A stretch of 64,000 nucleotides of DNA from Pseudomonas sp. 8O (GCF_902506495.1 NZ_LR733267.1:248001-312000); one strand, 5' to 3'. Shown: positions 23,046-32,698, numbered from the stretch's first letter. Notes: generated by a model from the letters alone, not told the origin. Numbers and translations: made by a program.

Positions 23046-23727
23046 GCTTGGACTCCTTGAGCGTCATGAAAAGTTCGCGGCTGACCAGTGGCCTGCCGCC
23101 AAGATGGGGTGCCAGCGCCTGACGCATCAGACGCTTGGCGGCGGCCAGCGCACCTGGCGTCTGCCAGTCGGCTTCGGCCATGGCCAGCAGTTCGCGGCCC
23201 TGGAACACACCGGGTTGCAGTTGTACCACCGGCACCAGACCGATGTCCTGCTGCCAGCGGTAAAGTGCCGTGGGATCGATGGGTTGGTCGTGCTGGTCAC
23301 GATCTAGAGCGAAACCATAGCCCAGCTCGTCCAGCAGGCGCCATTCGAACGCACGCAGCAGCGGTTCCAGGGCCCTGCCGGCAGCCAGTGCCTGCAAGGT
23401 CAGACCATAGTGTTCGAGCATCACGGGGTGCGGATCTTCGGCCGGCAGCAGGCGGATCAGCAGTTCGTTGAGATAGAGCCCTGAGAACAGCGCCTCGCCC
23501 GTCAACAGCAGCGGAATACCGGCGCTTTCCAGGCGGCCGACAGTCTTCAGCTCGCCGCGCCCACGCAGTTCCAGCTCCAGCGGCGCAAAAGGCCGGGCAA
23601 TGCTGCCGATCTTGCCGCGAGCGGCGCGCAGTACGGCACGCACGCGCCCCTGAGCGGTGAAGAAATCCACCAGGGCGCTGCTTTCCTTGTACGGACGGCT
23701 ATGCAGAACGTAGGCGGCAGGAATCAT
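23038..23727 (-). CDS. recO: DNA repair protein RecO
   Basis: Acts with RecR to load RecA on SSB-coated single strands in the RecF pathway. The 229-residue product has an N-terminal OB fold (AYVLHSRPYKESSALVDFFTAQGRVRAVLRAARG) and a helical C-terminal part. As in other Pseudomonas RecO proteins, I do not see the zinc-binding Cys cluster found in some homologues. It lies between era and pdxJ on the same strand, 57 bases after era. Confidence 0.93.
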   Translation of the reverse strand: MIPAAYVLHSRPYKESSALVDFFTAQGRVRAVLRAARGKIGSIARPFAPLELELRGRGELKTVGRLESAGIPLLLTGEALFSGLYLNELLIRLLPAEDPHPVMLEHYGLTLQALAAGRALEPLLRAFEWRLLDELGYGFALDRDQHDQPIDPTALYRWQQDIGLVPVVQLQPGVFQGRELLAMAEADWQTPGALAAAKRLMRQALAPHLGGRPLVSRELFMTLKESKRD

Positions 23728-23784
23728 GTGGGTAACCGCCAGAATGCGCCATGAGCAACGACAAGGATGCGCATGGCGCCCCGA

Positions 23785-24690
23785 TCAATCCAGGTAACCC
23801 AGCGAGCGCAGGGCGCGCTCGTCGTCGGACCAACCACCTTTGACCTTGACCCAGAGGTTGAGCATCACCTTGGAGTCGAACATGGTTTCCATGTCCTTGC
23901 GCGCATCCTGGCCAATGCGTTTGATGCGCTCGCCCTTGTCGCCGATGATGATCTTCTTCTGTCCGTCACGCTCCACAAGGATCAGGCCGTGGATATGCAG
24001 GATACGGCCTTCCTGTTTGAACTCCTCGATCTCCACGGTGATCTGGTACGGCAGCTCGGCACCGAGCTGGCGCATGATCTTCTCGCGGATCAGCTCGGCA
24101 GCCAGGAAACGGCTGGAGCGGTCGGTGATCTGGTCTTCCGGGTAGAAATGCTCGGACTCCGGCAGGCGCTCGCCCACCAGCTTCTCCAGGGTATCGAGGT
24201 TCTGCCCCTGCAGCGCGGAGATCGGCACGATCTCGGCCTGCGGCAATTGCTCGGCCAGCCAGCCCAGGTGCGGCAGCAGTTCGCTCTTGTCTTCCAGGCG
24301 GTCGGATTTGTTCACCGCCAGCAGGATCGGGCATTTGACGTGCTGCACCTTCTCCAGCACCAGTTGGTCTTCGTCGGTCCAGCGCATGCGGTCGACCACG
24401 AACACCACCACATCGACGTCCTTCAGCGCGGTGGAGGCGCTGCGGTTCATGTAGCGGTTCAGCGCCTTGTCGTTTTGCTTGTGCAGGCCAGGCGTATCGA
24501 CGTAGACAGCCTGAATCTCGCCCTCGGTCTTGATCCCGAGCATGTTGTGGCGGGTGGTCTGCGGTTTGCGCGAGGTGATCGCCAGCTTCTGCCCGAGGAT
24601 GTGGTTGAGCAGCGTCGACTTGCCCACGTTGGGCCGGCCGACGATGGCGACGTAGCCGCAGCGGGTCATAGGTGTATCAGTCATTGCCAT
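23785..24690 (-). CDS. era: GTPase Era
   Basis: An essential GTPase that binds the 3' end of 16S rRNA during 30S maturation. The 301-residue product has G1 GRPNVGKSTLLN (about 17-28), G3 DTPGLH (about 64-69), G4 NKSD (about 125-128) and SALQG (G5), then a C-terminal KH domain with EERILHIHG-like and GDKGERIKRIG segments. The start overlaps the end of rnc by 14 bases. Order rnc-era-recO is conserved widely in gamma-proteobacteria. Confidence 0.96.
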   Translation of the reverse strand: MAMTDTPMTRCGYVAIVGRPNVGKSTLLNHILGQKLAITSRKPQTTRHNMLGIKTEGEIQAVYVDTPGLHKQNDKALNRYMNRSASTALKDVDVVVFVVDRMRWTDEDQLVLEKVQHVKCPILLAVNKSDRLEDKSELLPHLGWLAEQLPQAEIVPISALQGQNLDTLEKLVGERLPESEHFYPEDQITDRSSRFLAAELIREKIMRQLGAELPYQITVEIEEFKQEGRILHIHGLILVERDGQKKIIIGDKGERIKRIGQDARKDMETMFDSKVMLNLWVKVKGGWSDDERALRSLGYLD

Positions 24691-25366
24691 TCTCCACCCC
24701 GAGGGCGATCAGCGCCGCAGCCGCAGCGACCTGCTCGGCGATACGCCGGCTGCCGCCCTGGCCCAGGGTCTTTTCATTGAGCAGGGAAACCTGGCACTCG
24801 ACCATGAAGGTACGGCAGTGCGGCTCGCCCTGTACGTCCACCACCTCGTAACGAGGCAGCTCGCAGGCACGCGATTGCAGGAACTCCTGCAGGCGTGTTT
24901 TCGGATCCTTGTTGGTGTCGACCAGGGTCAGGCCGTCCAGCTCGCCGGTCAGCCAGTCCAGCACGCGCTCGCGTGCTGCATCCATACCGGTGTCCAGATA
25001 GATGGCGCCAATCAGCGCCTCCAGGGCATCGGCCAGGATCGATTCGCGACGAAACCCGCCGCTTTTCAGCTCACCGGAGCCCAGGCGCAGGTATTCGCCC
25101 AGCTCGAAACCGCGGGCCAGCACGGCCAGCGTCTCGCCCTTGACCAGGCGTGCGCGCAGGCGCGATAGCTGGCCTTCGCGGGCCTGCGGGAAGCGCTCGA
25201 ACAGCGCCTCACCGGCTACGAAATTGAGGATGGCATCACCGAGAAATTCCAGCCGCTCATTATTGCGGCCGGCGAAACTGCGATGGGTCAGGGCCAGGAC
25301 CATCAGGTCCTGGTCCTTGAAGCTATAGCCGAGCTTGCGCTCGAGGCGGGACAGGTTTGGACTCAC
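24677..25366 (-). CDS. rnc: Ribonuclease III
   Basis: Cleaves double-stranded RNA in rRNA and mRNA processing. The product has 229 residues: catalytic domain with the signature ERLEFLGDAILNFV (about 38-51), a later DALEALIGAIYLD motif (about 113-125), and a C-terminal dsRNA-binding domain (about 155-225) ending GSRRIAEQVAAAAALIAL. It overlaps era by 14 bases and the upstream DUF4845 gene by 4 bases, so the group is tightly coupled. Confidence 0.96.
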   Translation of the reverse strand: MSPNLSRLERKLGYSFKDQDLMVLALTHRSFAGRNNERLEFLGDAILNFVAGEALFERFPQAREGQLSRLRARLVKGETLAVLARGFELGEYLRLGSGELKSGGFRRESILADALEALIGAIYLDTGMDAARERVLDWLTGELDGLTLVDTNKDPKTRLQEFLQSRACELPRYEVVDVQGEPHCRTFMVECQVSLLNEKTLGQGGSRRIAEQVAAAAALIALGVENGND

Positions 25367-25740
25367 GGCATCCGTACACGAAATTCTTTGTCGAAATTCA
25401 CCACCAGATCGAGGTTCTCGATCAGTGGCTCGCGTTTTTCATATTTGAGGTGGGCGCGGAATTCATTGTTCTCCTGCGTCACCTTGAGCACATCACGCAG
25501 ATTCAGGTCACGAATGTTGTTGACCTGCATGCCCTTGCTCACATGGTTGTAAAACTCACCAACGGTGCGCACATCCGACGCCTTGTCGGTTTCCACCGAA
25601 GTGATGATCTTCTCCATGGACATGTAGTCCATGTAGTGCGGCAACATCTTGAACGCTGTGCTGGCGAAGAATGCCACCACGGCCAGAACCATCAGCCAAC
25701 CCAGAATGGAAAGCCCCTGCTGCGAGCGCGCGAAAGTCAT
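25363..25740 (-). CDS. DUF4845 inner-membrane protein (PA0769-like)
   Basis: A 125-residue protein with one N-terminal hydrophobic helix (SILGWLMVLAVVAFFAS, about 11-27) preceded by a short positively charged end, like a type IV pilin or pseudopilin start, then a soluble domain (about 35-125). The chosen ATG at 25738-25740 gives MTFARSQQGLS and has GGGGA upstream; a TTG four codons earlier is possible. It overlaps rnc by 4 bases and follows lepB by 88 bases. Its place between lepB and rnc is conserved in Pseudomonas; its function is unknown. Confidence 0.85.
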   Translation of the reverse strand: MTFARSQQGLSILGWLMVLAVVAFFASTAFKMLPHYMDYMSMEKIITSVETDKASDVRTVGEFYNHVSKGMQVNNIRDLNLRDVLKVTQENNEFRAHLKYEKREPLIENLDLVVNFDKEFRVRMP

Positions 25741-25828
25741 GTGTATCCCCAATGAACGATCTTGTTGGAAAGCCTGGCGGCTAGACTATTTATAGCCTGT
25801 GGCGCTGTATTGAACAGCGCGCCAGTGC

Positions 25829-26683
25829 TCAATGAATCAGGCCAACCCGAGAGAAATTGGGCAGATTGCTGGTCTTGGGCTCCGGCCAGCTCATCCAGAT
25901 GGCGAAGGCCTTGCCGACGATATGATCGTCCGGGACCATGCCCCACAGCTCCTGAGGGATATGACGATCACGCCAGTAACGGCTGTCGTTGGAGTTGTCA
26001 CGGTTGTCGCCCATCATGAAGTAATGCCCTTCAGGCACCACCCATTGGCCGCCAGGCTCGCGGCGCATGCGAGTCATTTCCTTGCGAATGGTGTGTTCGA
26101 CCTGACCGAGGCGCTCCTGGTAGAGCATCGCACTGCCCAGGCTGCCCGCTTCTTCGCCGATCAGCTTCTCGGCCACCGGCTCACCATTGATCAACAAGCG
26201 CTTGCCCTGGGTGTACTCGATACGATCACCCGGAAGACCAACCACGCGCTTGATGTAGTTGATGCTCGGATCGCTGGGGTAGCGAAACACCATCACGTCA
26301 CCGCGCTGCGGGTTATCCACCTCGATGATCTTCTCGTCGATCACCGGCAGGCGAATGCCGTAGGCGAACTTGTTGACCAGGATGAAATCGCCCACTTCCA
26401 GGGTCGGCTTCATCGACCCGGAAGGAATCTGGAACGGCTCGACCAGAAACGAGCGCAGCACCAGCACGATAGCCAGCACCGGGAAAAAGGATTTGCCGTA
26501 CTCGACGAGCAAGGGCTCCTTGTTCAGGCGCTCCAGCACCCTGTCGTCGGGGTCGTCGACCCGCCCCTGGTACGCCGCAATCGCCGCACGGCGGCGCGGA
26601 GCCAGCAGGATCAGATCGATCAGGGCCAGGAAGCCGCAAACGGCAACCGCGATAACCAACAGGAGCGGGAAATTGATCGACAT
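25829..26683 (-). CDS. lepB: Signal peptidase I
   Basis: Removes signal peptides from exported proteins at the periplasmic face. The 284-residue product has two N-terminal membrane helices (about 7-27 and 65-83), the catalytic Ser in IPSGSMKPTL (about 90-99) and the general-base Lys in YIKRVVGLPGD (about 145-155), followed by a later box MGDNRDNSNDSRYW. It is 6 bases after lepA, in the classic lepA-lepB order. Confidence 0.96.
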   Translation of the reverse strand: MSINFPLLLVIAVAVCGFLALIDLILLAPRRRAAIAAYQGRVDDPDDRVLERLNKEPLLVEYGKSFFPVLAIVLVLRSFLVEPFQIPSGSMKPTLEVGDFILVNKFAYGIRLPVIDEKIIEVDNPQRGDVMVFRYPSDPSINYIKRVVGLPGDRIEYTQGKRLLINGEPVAEKLIGEEAGSLGSAMLYQERLGQVEHTIRKEMTRMRREPGGQWVVPEGHYFMMGDNRDNSNDSRYWRDRHIPQELWGMVPDDHIVGKAFAIWMSWPEPKTSNLPNFSRVGLIH

Positions 26684-26689
26684 AGAGCC

Positions 26690-28489
26690 TTAGCTATCCA
26701 ACCTGAGCACGGCAAGGAAGGCTTCTTGTGGAATTTCCACGTTGCCGACCTGCTTCATGCGTTTCTTACCGGCCTTCTGCTTCTCCAGCAGCTTTTTCTT
26801 ACGGCTCACGTCGCCACCGTAACACTTGGCCAGTACGTTCTTTCTGAGCGCCTTGACAGTGGTCCGCGCGATGATCTGGCCGCCAATGGCCGCCTGGATC
26901 GCCACATCGAACATCTGCCGTGGAATCAGTTCCTTCATCTTCTCAGTCAACGCACGGCCCTTGTAGGCCGCGTTGTCGCGGTGCACGATCAATGCCAGGG
27001 CATCGACCTTGTCGCCATTGATCAGTACGTCCAGCTTGACCAGGTTGGCAGACTGGTAGCGATCGAAATGATAGTCCAGCGAAGCGTAACCGCGGCTGGT
27101 GGACTTGAGCTTGTCGAAGAAGTCCAACACCACTTCGTTCATCGGCATGTCATAGCGCACTTGCACCTGGCTGCCGAGGAACTGCATATCGCGTTGTACG
27201 CCGCGCTTTTCGATGCACAGGGTGATGACGTTACCCAGGTGCTCCTGCGGTACCAGGATGGTCGCGTTGACGATCGGCTCGCGGAAATCGGTGACGGCCG
27301 AGACATCCGGTAGCTTGGAGGGGTTGTCGACGACGATGGTTTCGCCGGTCTTGAGTTCCAGCTCGTAGATCACGCTTGGTGCGGTGGTAATCAGGTCCAG
27401 GTCGTACTCGCGCTCCAGGCGCTCCTGGATGATCTCCATGTGCAGCATGCCGAGGAAGCCGCAACGGAAGCCAAAACCCAGCGCATCGGAGCTTTCCGGC
27501 ATGTATTGCAGCGAAGAGTCGTTCAACGTCAGCTTCTGCAGGGCGTCGCGGAAATCCTCGAAATCCTCGGAGCTGACCGGGAACAAGCCAGCATAGACCT
27601 GCGGCTGGATTTTCTTGAAGCCCGGCAGCACTTCGACCTCGGGGGTCGCGGACAGGGTCAGGGTGTCGCCCACCGGCGCACCGTGAATGTCCTTGATGCT
27701 GGCGATGATGAAACCTACTTCACCGGCCTTGAGGTCAGCGGTGGCGGTGTGCTTCGGGGTGAATACACCGACGCTGTCAACCAAGTGCACCTTGCCGGTG
27801 GACTTGACCAGAATCTTGTCGCCCTTCTTCACCCGGCCATGACGCACACGTACCAGCGAGACCACGCCCAGGTAGTTGTCGAACCAGGAGTCGATGATCA
27901 GCGCCTGCAGCGGTGCTTCGATATCACCAGTCGGAGCCGGAATCGTGTGCACCAGGCGCTCGAGCACCTCGTCCACACCCATGCCGCTCTTGGCGCTGCA
28001 GGCCACGGCGTCGGTGGCGTCGATGCCGATGATCTTCTCGATCTCGTCCTTGACGCGGTCCGGGTCGGCCTGCGGCAGGTCCATCTTGTTCAGTACCGGC
28101 ATGACCTCGAGGCCCTGCTCGATAGCGGTGTAGCAGTTGGCAACGGACTGCGCCTCGACGCCCTGCCCGGCATCGACCACCAGCAGCGCACCTTCGCACG
28201 CCGCCAGCGAACGCGAGACTTCGTAGGTGAAGTCGACGTGACCGGGGGTATCGATGAAGTTCAGCTGATAGGTTTTGCCGTCCTGCGCCTTGTAGTGCAG
28301 CGTGACGCTGTGGGCCTTGATGGTGATGCCGCGCTCACGCTCCAGATCCATGGAGTCCAGGACCTGAGCCTCCATTTCACGCGCGGTGAGACCACCGCAC
28401 ATCTGGATGAAACGGTCAGCCAAGGTGGACTTGCCGTGGTCAATGTGGGCAATGATGGAAAAATTGCGGATATGACTCAGGTCACTCAC
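26690..28489 (-). CDS. lepA: Elongation factor 4 (LepA)
   Basis: A translational GTPase that acts on ribosomes and affects initiation or back-translocation. The 599-residue product has G1 AHIDHGKSTLADRF (about 14-27), the switch region RERGITIKA, G3 DTPGHVDF, G4 NKMDLP and the LepA-specific C-terminal domain ending in CYGGDVSRKKKLLEKQKAGKKRMK. It lies between mucD and lepB on the same strand; a hairpin after mucD suggests some separation from the muc operon. Confidence 0.97.
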   Translation of the reverse strand: MSDLSHIRNFSIIAHIDHGKSTLADRFIQMCGGLTAREMEAQVLDSMDLERERGITIKAHSVTLHYKAQDGKTYQLNFIDTPGHVDFTYEVSRSLAACEGALLVVDAGQGVEAQSVANCYTAIEQGLEVMPVLNKMDLPQADPDRVKDEIEKIIGIDATDAVACSAKSGMGVDEVLERLVHTIPAPTGDIEAPLQALIIDSWFDNYLGVVSLVRVRHGRVKKGDKILVKSTGKVHLVDSVGVFTPKHTATADLKAGEVGFIIASIKDIHGAPVGDTLTLSATPEVEVLPGFKKIQPQVYAGLFPVSSEDFEDFRDALQKLTLNDSSLQYMPESSDALGFGFRCGFLGMLHMEIIQERLEREYDLDLITTAPSVIYELELKTGETIVVDNPSKLPDVSAVTDFREPIVNATILVPQEHLGNVITLCIEKRGVQRDMQFLGSQVQVRYDMPMNEVVLDFFDKLKSTSRGYASLDYHFDRYQSANLVKLDVLINGDKVDALALIVHRDNAAYKGRALTEKMKELIPRQMFDVAIQAAIGGQIIARTTVKALRKNVLAKCYGGDVSRKKKLLEKQKAGKKRMKQVGNVEIPQEAFLAVLRLDS

Positions 28490-28602
28490 AGATCAACACT
28501 CAAAGAAGGCACGGGCAAGACGCTTGCCGAAAATAGCCGCAGATTGTACCCGATCCCTCGCGACCGCGTCACGCCTGCACAGCGCTGGTGCAGATACGAA
28601 GA

Positions 28603-28622
28603 AGGGCGCCCGAAAGCGCCCT
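28603..28622 (-). terminator. Probable terminator of the algU-mucABCD operon
   Basis: Stem AGGGCGC / GCGCCCT with a CCGAAA loop lies 17 bases past the mucD stop codon. On the minus strand it is followed by TCTTCG rather than a clean T run, so it may be leaky into lepA. Confidence 0.5.
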
Positions 28623-28638
28623 CCTCAACGTGCCTGGA

Positions 28639-30063
28639 TTACTCGGCCAGCTTGAAGGTGATGAAGCTGGCACGCCCCTGACGAAGCACCCTCATCGACA
28701 CCGAACGATTCTTCGGCAGCTCCTGCGCCACCTGGGCGAAGGCGCTGGTGGAGTCAGTGGCCTGATTGTTCAGGTGCGTGATCACGTCACCGGGCCGCAG
28801 ACCAATCATGGCCGCAGGACCATTGAGCACTTCCTTGACCACAACCCCACCCTTGAGGTCGAGGCCTTTCTTCTGCTCGGCGGTCAGTTCCACTACCGTG
28901 ACGCCCAGGCGGTTGTTGCTGCGCTCACCACCCTGCGCCGAACCGGACGACGCCAGTTCCTGGCCCTCCTCCGGCAACGTGCCGACGGTGACGTTGAGCT
29001 TCTTGCGCGAGCCATCACGCACGACATCCATCTCGGCTTTCTCACCCGGCTTCAGGCCGCCGACCAGGTGCGGCAGATCAGCCGACATGATGATCGGCTT
29101 GCCATTGAGGCTGAGGATCACGTCCCCCACCTGCAGGCCGCCCTTGTCCGCCGGACCATCTTCCAGCACCTGCGCGACCAGCGCGCCAGCCGGCTTGTCC
29201 AGACCGAAGGACTCGGCCAGATCCTTGTTCACTTCCTGAATCACCACACCGAGCCAACCGCGGGTCACCTTGCCATCAGCCTTGAGTTGGTCGGCCACCT
29301 GCATGGCCACTTCCATCGGGATGGCAAAGGACAGCCCCATGAAACCGCCGGAACGGGTGAATATCTGAGAGTTGATACCCACCACCTCACCCTGCAGGTT
29401 GAACAGCGGGCCGCCGGAGTTACCCGGGTTGATTGCCACATCGGTCTGAATGAACGGCACGTAGCTGTCGCTCGGCAGGTTACGCCCCTTGGCACTGACG
29501 ATCCCCGCAGTCACCGAGTGATCGAAGCCAAACGGCGAACCGATAGCCAGCACCCACTCGCCAACCTTCAGGTCATCGGCCTTACCCAGGCGCACCACAG
29601 GCAGGTCCTTGCCCTCGACCTTGAGCAGCGCGACGTCGCTGCGCGGGTCGGCACCAATCAATTTGGCTTCCAGCTCGCTGCGATCGGACAGACGCACGAT
29701 GATTTCGTCAGCGTCGGCAACAACATGATTATTGGTCATGATGTAGCCGTCCGGCGAGATGATGAAACCGGAACCCAGCGACTGCGCTTCGCGCTGGCGA
29801 CCGCCCGGATTACGCGGAATCTGTGGGATGCTGCGCTCGAAGAACTCGCGGAACATCGGCGGCAGACCTTCCAGATCAGGCAAGCCCGGCTGCCCGGCAA
29901 CTGCGCGCTCGGGCATCTTCTGGCGGGTACTGATATTGACCACCGCAGGCGAGGCTTCTTCTACCAAATCGGTGAAATCAGGCAGGCTGGCCTGAGCCAG
30001 CAGACTTTGCCCCCAGAGCAAGGCAACCGCCAACAACGGCGCAATGGACTTGAGTTTTCTCAT
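28639..30063 (-). CDS. mucD: Periplasmic serine protease MucD (DegP/HtrA family)
   Basis: Degrades misfolded periplasmic proteins and restrains AlgU activation. It has 474 residues: a signal peptide (about 1-26, cleaved near AQAS), a trypsin-like domain with NNHVVADADE (His), DPRSDVALLK (Asp) and NPGNSGGPLFN (Ser), and two PDZ domains (about 265-350 and 385-465). The ATG at 30061 with GGGGAG upstream is preferred; an ATG six codons earlier has a poor site. It is the last gene of the algU-mucABCD operon. Confidence 0.95.
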   Translation of the reverse strand: MRKLKSIAPLLAVALLWGQSLLAQASLPDFTDLVEEASPAVVNISTRQKMPERAVAGQPGLPDLEGLPPMFREFFERSIPQIPRNPGGRQREAQSLGSGFIISPDGYIMTNNHVVADADEIIVRLSDRSELEAKLIGADPRSDVALLKVEGKDLPVVRLGKADDLKVGEWVLAIGSPFGFDHSVTAGIVSAKGRNLPSDSYVPFIQTDVAINPGNSGGPLFNLQGEVVGINSQIFTRSGGFMGLSFAIPMEVAMQVADQLKADGKVTRGWLGVVIQEVNKDLAESFGLDKPAGALVAQVLEDGPADKGGLQVGDVILSLNGKPIIMSADLPHLVGGLKPGEKAEMDVVRDGSRKKLNVTVGTLPEEGQELASSGSAQGGERSNNRLGVTVVELTAEQKKGLDLKGGVVVKEVLNGPAAMIGLRPGDVITHLNNQATDSTSAFAQVAQELPKNRSVSMRVLRQGRASFITFKLAE

Positions 30064-30098
30064 CGAACTACGACTCCCCATGTAAAACTCGGACACTC

Positions 30099-30554
30099 TT
30101 AACCGGCCGCTGGCACAGTGACCAGCAACGTACGTAGGACAACGGGCTGCAATAAGGGGTTCTCGGCGACGCGAGCGGCGCGCCAACGAACTATCAGCCA
30201 ACTGGCGAACAAGCCACTGAGGCCAGCCAGGATCACCAGAGGTTCGGAAAGACCCAGACCATCCGCCAGCAGCGCAGCGGCGAACAGCCCCAGGAGTGGA
30301 AGCAGATAAACCAGCAGAGAACTGCGCACCAGCAGATCCTCACGCACACCGATGATCACGCTATCGCCAATCGCCAGTTGCTTTTGACTGAGCGCACGCA
30401 CATAGCCGCGCTGCCGGCCTACACCGAGACGTTCCATCAAGCCCTGACCACAGGCGGCATTGGCCGAACAACTGGAGCAGGTGCTCTTGCGCAGTGTCTC
30501 GACCCAGACAGCGCCGGGCTCGAGCGCCACTACACGCCCCTGCTCCTCGATCAT
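30099..30554 (-). CDS. mucC: MucC, RseC/MucC-family positive regulator
   Basis: An inner-membrane protein of 151 residues in the sigma-E regulon. The N-terminal cytoplasmic region carries the Cys-rich motif CSSCSANAACG (about 26-36); two membrane helices follow at about 80-97 and 105-122. Its molecular role is poorly known; RseC homologues influence redox sensing and AlgU output. It overlaps mucB by 4 bases and is followed by mucD after 35 bases. Confidence 0.93.
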   Translation of the reverse strand: MIEEQGRVVALEPGAVWVETLRKSTCSSCSANAACGQGLMERLGVGRQRGYVRALSQKQLAIGDSVIIGVREDLLVRSSLLVYLLPLLGLFAAALLADGLGLSEPLVILAGLSGLFASWLIVRWRAARVAENPLLQPVVLRTLLVTVPAAG

Positions 30555-31498
30555 TGGCTAGCCTGTTCAGGCACTCCGGCGCGCATGGACAGGGCGATGC
30601 GTTCGGCAGTTCCCAGAGGAATCTCACCGACCACGGTCACCATCACGTCACCTGCATCGGTACTCATCCGCCGCGAAACGGCGACGGTCGGGCCCAGCTG
30701 ACTGCGCGCGTCCTCGACGGCGCGACCTTTCAGCGGTTCGAGAAAAACCGAGAATCGCGCCAGCCCATCGCCGTACATCAGGTAGGTGACGGAGTCATCG
30801 GCGGTGGGCTCGCGGCGCACCTGCGCAGTGGTCAGGGTAAAGCCCGGCGGCAACCAGTCGGATCGCCAGCTACCTTCGGCCATGCTGTCGGCAGCGCGGA
30901 AACGAACCGGCCTGCAGCTCGAACTCGGCTGCATGGCATTTTCAGTAGGTACCGACGTATCCAGCTGAGCGAACTGGAAACGCTCCAGAAGCTGGCCGCG
31001 CTCGTTCAACAACAAGGATTTCAACGGCAGACCGGTCTCACGATCCAGATGCAACTCGAAGCCGTAACGATGCTGGTCCTTGGGCGCCAACACCAGCACG
31101 ACGGCCGGACGATTGGCGATGCGCGAATGACCAGCGACACGGATGTCATACCAACTGTTCAGTTGTTCGGCATCCAACTGCCGAGCAGGCCAGGCCTGAC
31201 CCTCACTGACCTGGTCGGCCAACGAGCCACTGACGCACTGAGCCTGACCATCGACTTTCAGCACCTCCTGGGCAGGCCCATCGAGCTGCAGAAGGCGCTC
31301 GCGAACTTCGCCCCCCTCCTCTACCCGATGCCACACGGCATGAGTGGAAAAACTCCCATTGCGCTCATAGATGAACGTGCCCTGGAAGCTTTGCTGGCGC
31401 TCTGCCGCGGCGAGGCGCCCGAGCAAGTCTTGCACCTCGGTGGCCTGAACCGGCAACGCCAGCAGACCACCGAGAAGATAGAGGGGAATCGCGCGCAT
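30551..31498 (-). CDS. mucB: Sigma-E factor negative regulatory protein MucB (RseB)
   Basis: A periplasmic protein that binds the MucA periplasmic domain, protects it from regulated proteolysis and senses misfolded lipoproteins or LPS. It has 315 residues: a signal peptide (about 1-19, PVQATE), an N-terminal LolA-like lipid-binding domain and a C-terminal MucB/RseB domain (about 210-305). It lies between mucA (15-base gap) and mucC (4-base overlap). Confidence 0.94.
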   Translation of the reverse strand: MRAIPLYLLGGLLALPVQATEVQDLLGRLAAAERQQSFQGTFIYERNGSFSTHAVWHRVEEGGEVRERLLQLDGPAQEVLKVDGQAQCVSGSLADQVSEGQAWPARQLDAEQLNSWYDIRVAGHSRIANRPAVVLVLAPKDQHRYGFELHLDRETGLPLKSLLLNERGQLLERFQFAQLDTSVPTENAMQPSSSCRPVRFRAADSMAEGSWRSDWLPPGFTLTTAQVRREPTADDSVTYLMYGDGLARFSVFLEPLKGRAVEDARSQLGPTVAVSRRMSTDAGDVMVTVVGEIPLGTAERIALSMRAGVPEQASQ

Positions 31499-31513
31499 GT
31501 GACTCCTTAGCGC

Positions 31514-32086
31514 TTAGCGGTTTTCCAGACTTGCAGCACGAGCATAAGGCAGAGCGGTTTCACCGGTACCCATCACAGCTTCTTGCGCATGTTGACGCAA
31601 GTAGCTCGGCAAGCGCTGCTCATGCCAGCTGGCGGTACCCACCTCGGCAGGCTCACCGGTTTCCTCGCTGCTGTTGTAGCCAGCGAGCAGCGCAGGACCT
31701 TGCACCTGCGGCACCGAGAGTACCGGAGAAGCTTCCTGCTGGGCCAGTTGAGCGCCACTCAGGTCATCCTGATTGTAGAAGCGCACACCCGCCAGCACTG
31801 CAACGGTCACCGATGCTGCCACGGCTACACGCCCGACACTACGCCAGATCGGCGTCTTGCGTGCCGGGGCAGCTTCGTCGGCCAGCGCCGCGGAAACCGC
31901 AGATGCAATGTCCAGTTGCGGCACCAACAGCTCACGATGCATGGCTGCACGGGCGATCTGGTAACGCGACCAGGTGCCGCGCAGCTCGCCATTCTCGCTG
32001 GCTGTGAGCACACGCCGCAGTTCCAGTTCGTCCGCTTCGTTATCCATCACCGCGGACAGCGATTCCTGCAGGGTTTCACGACTCAT
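31514..32086 (-). CDS. mucA: Anti-sigma factor MucA (intact)
   Basis: A membrane-spanning anti-sigma factor that holds AlgU inactive. The 190-residue product has the cytoplasmic AlgU-binding part (MSRETLQESLSAVMDNEADE), a membrane helix at about 84-102 and a periplasmic domain with WHEQRLPSYLRQHAQ, ending ARAASLENR like the P. aeruginosa protein. There is no frameshift or truncation, so this locus predicts a regulated (non-mucoid) state. It follows algU by 30 bases. Confidence 0.95.
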   Translation of the reverse strand: MSRETLQESLSAVMDNEADELELRRVLTASENGELRGTWSRYQIARAAMHRELLVPQLDIASAVSAALADEAAPARKTPIWRSVGRVAVAASVTVAVLAGVRFYNQDDLSGAQLAQQEASPVLSVPQVQGPALLAGYNSSEETGEPAEVGTASWHEQRLPSYLRQHAQEAVMGTGETALPYARAASLENR

Positions 32087-32116
32087 GGTGTTCCTCTCTT
32101 GGCTGTCGCCGCTGCC

Positions 32117-32698
32117 TTAGGTTTCCTGCAACAGAGGCTGCAGGGACTTATCAATTGCCTCACGCGCACGGAAGATCCGCGAACGCACCGTACCTACCGG
32201 ACACTGCATGACGCCGGCAATGTCCTCGTAACTCAAGCCTTCGAACTCACGCAGGGTCAAAGCCGTGCGCAGATCATCCGGCAACTGGGCGATGGTTCGA
32301 TGCACGGTGGCTTCGATCTCGTCGCGCAGCAATGCCCGTTCCGGTGACTCGATGTCCTTGAGGCCGTGGTCGCCGTCATAGAACTCCGCGTCATCGCTAC
32401 TGACATCACTATCCGGCGGCCGCCGACCGCGGGACACCAGATAATTCTTCGCCGTGTTGATGGCGATGCGGTACAGCCATGTATAGAACGCGCTGTCACC
32501 GCGAAAGTTTCCAAGCGCTCGGTAGGCTTTTACGAAAGCCTCCTGAGCGACATCCTGAGCCTCGTGGGTGTCGTGCACGAATCGCACGATCAGACCGAGG
32601 ATCTTGTGCTGATACTTCAACACCAACAGATCGAAGGCACGCTTGTCACCACGCTGCACTCGCTCGACCAGCTGCTGATCATCTTCCTGGGTTAGCAT
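32117..32698 (-). CDS. algU: RNA polymerase sigma factor AlgU (RpoE)
   Basis: An ECF sigma factor for envelope stress and alginate genes. The 193-residue product has region 2 (FDLLVLKYQHKILGLIVRFV; AQDVAQEAFVKAYRAL; FYTWLYRIAINTAKNYLV) and region 4 (ALTLREFEGLSYEDIAGVMQCPVGTVRSRIFRARE). It heads the algU-mucABCD operon. Two GAACTT-N16-TCnAT promoters of its own type lie upstream, so it is autoregulated. nadB diverges from it. Confidence 0.97.
   Translation of the reverse strand: MLTQEDDQQLVERVQRGDKRAFDLLVLKYQHKILGLIVRFVHDTHEAQDVAQEAFVKAYRALGNFRGDSAFYTWLYRIAINTAKNYLVSRGRRPPDSDVSSDDAEFYDGDHGLKDIESPERALLRDEIEATVHRTIAQLPDDLRTALTLREFEGLSYEDIAGVMQCPVGTVRSRIFRAREAIDKSLQPLLQET

Noticed and set aside
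31514..32086. A mucA truncation of the mucoid type
   Set aside because: The frame is complete and ends with the normal ARAASLENR tail.
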